Shown in pieces: positions 7,485 to 10,471 of a stretch of DNA of 10,471 nucleotides (position 1 is the first letter of the stretch; every line of letters starts with the position of its first letter). The DNA lies in contig JAFDUB010000061.1 of NCBI GenBank assembly GCA_019594025.1, positions 1 through 10,471 of the forward strand, written 5' to 3'. The translations under genes and the position numbers were made by a program. The notes under the pieces were generated by a model. That model did not search any database and had not been told where the DNA came from. It saw only the letters and a list, made by a program, of their open reading frames with translations. Source of the DNA: Thermoplasmata archaeon. GTDB lineage: Archaea; Thermoplasmatota; Thermoplasmata; Halarchaeoplasmatales; Halarchaeoplasmataceae.

Positions 7485-8782
7485 CGACAAGGAAGCACTT
7501 CGAAGAGAAGGGAAGGTTCCAGATGGACATCAGCATGAAGGTTGGGGCGGAAAAACAACCATTCAAGGTCTTGAAACCGCCTAAGAAAGCGGTTGTCTTC
7601 ATGCAGCAGCATATAGGTAAGTGCAACGTACCAACGGTGAAAAAAGGCGATAAAGTGCTCACCGGGCAAAAGGTAGGTGATGCCGAGGGTAAAATGACGG
7701 TACCCGTTCACAGCTCTATTACAGGTGTTGTGGAATATATAAAGAAAGAATATCACCCGGTGTTGAACTGCCCGGATACGGCGGTTATTATAAGACAAGA
7801 AGTGGAAGAGGAATTGATGCCTCTGCCCCCTTTCGAGTTAAAGGATAGAAATGAAATAATCGAACTCACCAGAGAGGCGGGTATAGTCGGAATGGGTGGT
7901 GCGGCCTTTCCTACGCACGTGAAACTTGCCAGTAAGGGTGTTGACACCTTTGTCGTGAACGCTAAGGAGAGCGACCCGAATCTGGTATGCGACGTAAGGT
8001 TGATGCTCGAGAAACCGAAAGAGGTTGTAAAGGGAATACAGCTCATGGCGAAGGCCCTAGGTGCCCGTAGGACCATATTCGCGACTCGTACCCAGGAAGG
8101 AGAGCTTCCCGAGCTGGAGAAGATAATGAAATACCAGGGGATCGAAGTCAAAAGAGTGCGCCCCTCTTATTCCGTAGGAAGCGAGAAACTGTTGGTAAAA
8201 GAGTTATTGGGAAAGGAAGTTCCCAGCGGTAAATTCCCTCTGGATATCGGTGTGGTGGTCAATAATGTTTCCACCGCCTATGCACTGTACAGAGCCGCTT
8301 ATCTGAATGAGCCGGTCATATCCCGTGGAATGAGTTTTTATTCGGACAGAAATGGCATAGAAAACGTTTGGTTCAGATCTGGGACTAGGGTCGAAGATGT
8401 AATAGCGGGTTTGAGTTACGATATAAGAAAATTCGACCGTTTGATCATAGGTTCCTTGATGATGGGATGGTCGATACCGTCACCGAGAATACCCCTGTTA
8501 AAGTACTCCGCCGGTCTCACCGCTTTGAGTCCCGAGTATTCCAGACCCTACGATAAGCAACTGCCGTGTATCAGATGTGGTTACTGCGATAGCGTTTGCC
8601 CTGTGGATATCTACCCGTCACTTATCATGAAGGCGGATAAAGAAGACAATACCAAAGCCTTAAGAAAACTGCATGTAGAGGACTGTATCGAGTGCGGATT
8701 GTGTTCTTACGTATGTCCTTCGCACATAAGAATTACAAAACTTCTATGGAGTGGAAAGAAAAAATCCAAATCCGTAGAATAA
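7481..8782 (+). CDS. RnfC-like subunit with two [4Fe-4S] clusters
   Basis: A 433-residue soluble, membrane-associated electron-transfer subunit. The N-terminal sandwich domain shows QHIGKCNVPTVKKGDKVLTGQKVG (43-66) and VPVHSSITGVV. The flavin/nucleotide-type domain shows GIVGMGGAAFPTHVKL (134-149). A soluble-ligand-binding-type region includes GKEVPSG and DIGVVVNNVSTAYALY. Two CxxCxxCxxxCP motifs follow (C363/366/369/373 and C402/405/408/412), each expected to hold [4Fe-4S]. The long lysine/alanine-rich C-terminal extension of proteobacterial RnfC is absent. Departures from typical RnfC are NAKESDPN for NxAECEPY, SYSVGSEK for KYPxGGxK, SRGMSFYS for the ERVVTxTG strand, and IGSLMMG for GGPxMG, so NADH oxidation is uncertain. 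The start overlaps the RnfD-like stop by ATGA, with GGGGGGTGA at 7468-7476 as ribosome site, indicating translational coupling. Confidence 0.9.
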   Translation: MTTRKHFEEKGRFQMDISMKVGAEKQPFKVLKPPKKAVVFMQQHIGKCNVPTVKKGDKVLTGQKVGDAEGKMTVPVHSSITGVVEYIKKEYHPVLNCPDTAVIIRQEVEEELMPLPPFELKDRNEIIELTREAGIVGMGGAAFPTHVKLASKGVDTFVVNAKESDPNLVCDVRLMLEKPKEVVKGIQLMAKALGARRTIFATRTQEGELPELEKIMKYQGIEVKRVRPSYSVGSEKLLVKELLGKEVPSGKFPLDIGVVVNNVSTAYALYRAAYLNEPVISRGMSFYSDRNGIENVWFRSGTRVEDVIAGLSYDIRKFDRLIIGSLMMGWSIPSPRIPLLKYSAGLTALSPEYSRPYDKQLPCIRCGYCDSVCPVDIYPSLIMKADKEDNTKALRKLHVEDCIECGLCSYVCPSHIRITKLLWSGKKKSKSVE

Positions 8783-8860
8783 CCCTAATTAATTTATACT
8801 ACAAGCTCTTATAGCCCAATCAAGATACAAAATCTAAACACACAATATATGGTGTTACCA
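8783..8860 (+). promoter_or_regulatory. Promoter and ribosome site of alba
   Basis: The gap after the RnfC-like gene contains two TATA-like elements, AATTTATACT (8791-8800) and TCTTATA (8807-8813). Either would give an alba leader of about 25-40 bases. GGTG at 8851-8854 sits six bases before ATG 8861 and decides that start over the in-frame ATG at 8849, which has no such site. No clear T-run terminator follows the RnfC-like gene, so read-through into alba is also possible. Confidence 0.5.
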
Positions 8861-9142
8861 ATGGCGCGAGACAACACGGTATTTATCGGAAAAAAAGAAA
8901 CGATGGCTTATGTTTTAGCCGTGGTTACCCTTTTCAACAAAGAATACGAGAAAGTGGTGATAAAGGCAAGAGGAAGAGCGATCAGCAAGGCCGTAGATGT
9001 GGCAGAGATTACGAGGCATCGCTTTATTGAGAAAGCTGTTATCACCGATATCGTAACCGATACGGAGCAGATTGACGAAGAAGACAGTGATCGCACGGTT
9101 AACGTGTCCTCCATCGAAATCACACTAGAACTCAAGGATTAA
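8861..9142 (+). CDS. albA: Alba family DNA/RNA-binding chromatin protein
   Basis: A 93-residue protein, normal for Alba. It begins with the hallmark NTVFIGKKETMAYVLAVVT (5-23), where the KK pair (11-12) matches the nucleic-acid-contacting lysines, one of which is acetylated in Sulfolobus Alba. VIKARGRAISKAVDVAEITRHRF (33-55) forms the central conserved helix region, and VNVSSIEITLEL closes the fold. Alba dimers coat DNA and RNA in many archaea. Residues 63-77 (DIVTDTEQIDEEDSD), which match the loop between the last strands, are unusually acidic. The gene is convergent with the aminopeptidase gene, 56 bases apart. Its own TATA elements suggest separate transcription from the redox operon upstream. 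The upstream ATG at 8849 would add four residues. Confidence 0.95.
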   Translation: MARDNTVFIGKKETMAYVLAVVTLFNKEYEKVVIKARGRAISKAVDVAEITRHRFIEKAVITDIVTDTEQIDEEDSDRTVNVSSIEITLELKD

Positions 9143-9201
9143 ATAACCATCAAAATTACCTTTAGTGTACCTATAAACAGTAGCGATAGCTTTGTATTTT
9201 A
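9143..9201 (+). terminator. Possible alba terminator in convergent gap
   Basis: The 56-base gap between alba and the aminopeptidase stop has no convincing inverted repeat. The T-rich stretch TTTGTATTTT (9191-9200) at its right end could stop alba transcription. On the opposite strand only weak T-rich stretches are seen (for example TAATTTTG near 9150-9160 read from the minus strand). Confidence 0.3.
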
Positions 9202-10266
9202 CTCCCAAAAGTAACTGCCGTTCTCCATGATGGTTTCACCGTCAAATGTGAGTTTACCCTTCTTCATGTCCTTTATTATATCTACATGGATAGCGCTCTT
9301 GTTACCTTTCAAACCATCACCCACCGATTTGGGAACCGCATAACCCAAGGCTAGATGCACCGTATCACCCATTTTCTCATCGAAAAGCATGTTACGAGTG
9401 AACCTATCGATGTTCCTATTAGTGCCTATGCCAAGTTCTCCCAATCTCCGGGCGCCGTCGTCGGTATCCAAGATACTAGTCAATAAATCCTGATGTGTAT
9501 CCGATGAATGGTCTACAACTTCCCCACCCTCGAACTCAAGTCTTACTCCGTGTATCTCCCGCCCTGATCGAACCACCGGAAGGTCGAAATATATCTTACC
9601 TTCGGTCTTTTCAGGACTAGGTGCCACGTAAACCTCTCCACTGGGTAAGTTGTGCTTTCCGTCGGAGTTGATCGGTTTCATCCCCTTTACACTCAGGTAT
9701 AACTCCGTATCCGGTCCCTGGACACATACCTCGTCGGCATCTGCGAGTTTTTCTCGTAGTAGTTCCTGCATATCGTGCACCTCCTGCCAATCCCTGATTA
9801 TACTGTCCCACACAAAGTTCTGATACTCTTCCAACGACATACCGGCGAACTGAGCCTGTGAGGGTGTAGGGAATTGAGTGAGTGAGACACGCATGTCGGT
9901 TAATAGCTCCATCAGCGGTTTGTTCGCCCTTGCGTAAGATGAAACTAACGAACCGGGTACTTCAGCCATAGAAGCCATATTATCGTCCCCCCGTATAGAG
10001 ATAAACACGTCGGAGGCCTCGACAAGCTTTATAAGATGATCTGGTGTTTGAAATCCATCACCGTGCTCCAGCATATAGGCCCGGTTTGCCTCGTTAGAAC
10101 TCATCAAGGTTAACGGCTTTGCCTTCCTTGCACCGATCTCTTTGTAAAGTGCAAGAACCAGTTCGTAAGCCGAAGGGTGCGCACGTATAATCACGTGATC
10201 TCCTTCTTTTATCTCGGTACTCCAGTCAGCGATTATTTGAGCGTGTTTTCTTATTCTTTCATCCAT
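9199..10266 (-). CDS. M29 family metallo-aminopeptidase (AmpS/AmpT type)
   Basis: A 355-residue peptidase, slightly shorter than most family members. M29 enzymes use two metal ions to remove N-terminal residues from peptides. Visible landmarks are HNLPSGEVYVAP (205-216, ligand Glu211), GELGIGTNRNID (276-287, Glu277), LFDEKMGDTVHLALG (294-308, His304) and NKSAIHVDIIKDM (322-334, His327 and Asp329). The metal ligands expected from the Thermus enzyme therefore appear to be in place; Tyr309 is a candidate for the family's active-site Tyr, but its spacing differs. No signal peptide is seen, so it probably acts in the cytoplasm on peptides, perhaps those imported after extracellular proteolysis. 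The ATG at 10266 is supported by AGGTGA at 10274-10279, seven bases upstream of the start on the minus strand. It is convergent with alba and has its own promoter. Confidence 0.93.
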   Translation of the reverse strand: MDERIRKHAQIIADWSTEIKEGDHVIIRAHPSAYELVLALYKEIGARKAKPLTLMSSNEANRAYMLEHGDGFQTPDHLIKLVEASDVFISIRGDDNMASMAEVPGSLVSSYARANKPLMELLTDMRVSLTQFPTPSQAQFAGMSLEEYQNFVWDSIIRDWQEVHDMQELLREKLADADEVCVQGPDTELYLSVKGMKPINSDGKHNLPSGEVYVAPSPEKTEGKIYFDLPVVRSGREIHGVRLEFEGGEVVDHSSDTHQDLLTSILDTDDGARRLGELGIGTNRNIDRFTRNMLFDEKMGDTVHLALGYAVPKSVGDGLKGNKSAIHVDIIKDMKKGKLTFDGETIMENGSYFWE

Positions 10267-10445
10267 ATCGGCGTCACCTATATCTACTGGGTTAATTGAA
10301 GATTGATGATTTATAATTATCGCAGAGAATGACAGGGGAGGTAATTCGATTTGTAAATCCTTACTAAAATACCGGCTTCATCCCGAAACTATTTTAATTA
10401 GATTATGTACTAATTATAATTGCCTTGGGATGCACTAACAAAAGG
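10267..10445. promoter_or_regulatory. Divergent promoter region right of the aminopeptidase gene
   Basis: This AT-rich stretch of 179 bases carries no gene-length frame. On the minus strand, TAATTATAAA (10310-10319) lies about 50 bases before the aminopeptidase ATG and predicts a leader of about 20 bases that includes the AGGTGA ribosome site. On the plus strand, TAATTATAAT (10411-10420) lies about 30 bases before ATG 10446. The stretch between them shows no strong inverted repeat or operator-like palindrome that I can see. Confidence 0.5.
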
Positions 10446-10471
10446 ATGAACCCTAAGGTAGTACAGCAAGT
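10446..10471 (+). CDS. Possible start of a leaderless gene, cut by the window edge
   Basis: ATG 10446 opens a frame (MNPKVVQQ) that runs off the right edge after eight codons. The TATA-like element TAATTATAAT is centred about 30 bases upstream, so transcription would begin at or just before the ATG. That is the arrangement of archaeal leaderless messages and would explain the lack of a properly spaced ribosome site. Too little sequence remains to name a product. Confidence 0.35.

Noticed and set aside
7753..8151. Minus-strand frames inside the RnfC-like and other genes
   Set aside because: They lie wholly inside well-supported genes, have low-complexity Ser/Pro-rich translations and lack promoters or ribosome sites.

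Overview
The window reads as archaeal, most likely a euryarchaeal lineage of Thermoplasmata-like affinity. The evidence is an Alba chromatin gene, TATA boxes at archaeal spacing upstream of short leaders, GGTG or GGAG ribosome sites, a COG2108-type radical SAM gene, and a giant acidic surface protease anchored by one C-terminal membrane helix. The phylum-level placement is inference. There are no rRNA, tRNA, CRISPR, insertion-sequence or phage features.

Layout: (1) Positions 1-5235 (+) hold the 3' part of a very large exported subtilisin-family (S8) protease. The catalytic domain lies off the left edge. What remains is the end of the S8 fold, a jelly-roll domain, two Ig+FN3 modules that each carry a different inserted domain, a further Ig-like domain, seven ~85-residue Ig-like repeats, a transmembrane helix and an acidic Pro/Gln/Glu cytoplasmic tail. 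(2) A 70-base convergent gap holds a hairpin and T-runs on both strands. (3) Positions 5306-6373 (-) encode a COG2108-like radical SAM protein, starting at GTG. (4) A compact divergent promoter (6374-6473) separates it from (5) a two-gene operon (6474-8782, +) of an RnfD/NqrB-like membrane protein and an RnfC-like two-cluster ferredoxin protein, overlapping by ATGA. (6) Alba lies at 8861-9142 (+). (7) An M29 metallo-aminopeptidase lies at 9199-10266 (-), convergent with alba. (8) A 179-base divergent region leads to a possible leaderless gene start at 10446 (+).

How they may fit together (inference): a cell-surface protease and a peptidase of probable cytoplasmic location suit a protein- or peptide-degrading lifestyle. 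The RnfD-RnfC pair would be a membrane redox module, and the divergent radical SAM enzyme needs a low-potential electron donor. The pair is the most unusual part of the window. It stands without rnfA, B, E or G, its RnfD-like subunit appears to have Glu where the covalent FMN-binding Thr should be, and several conserved RnfC flavin/NADH-region motifs are altered. It may be a repurposed, reduced Rnf-derived complex rather than a standard Rnf.
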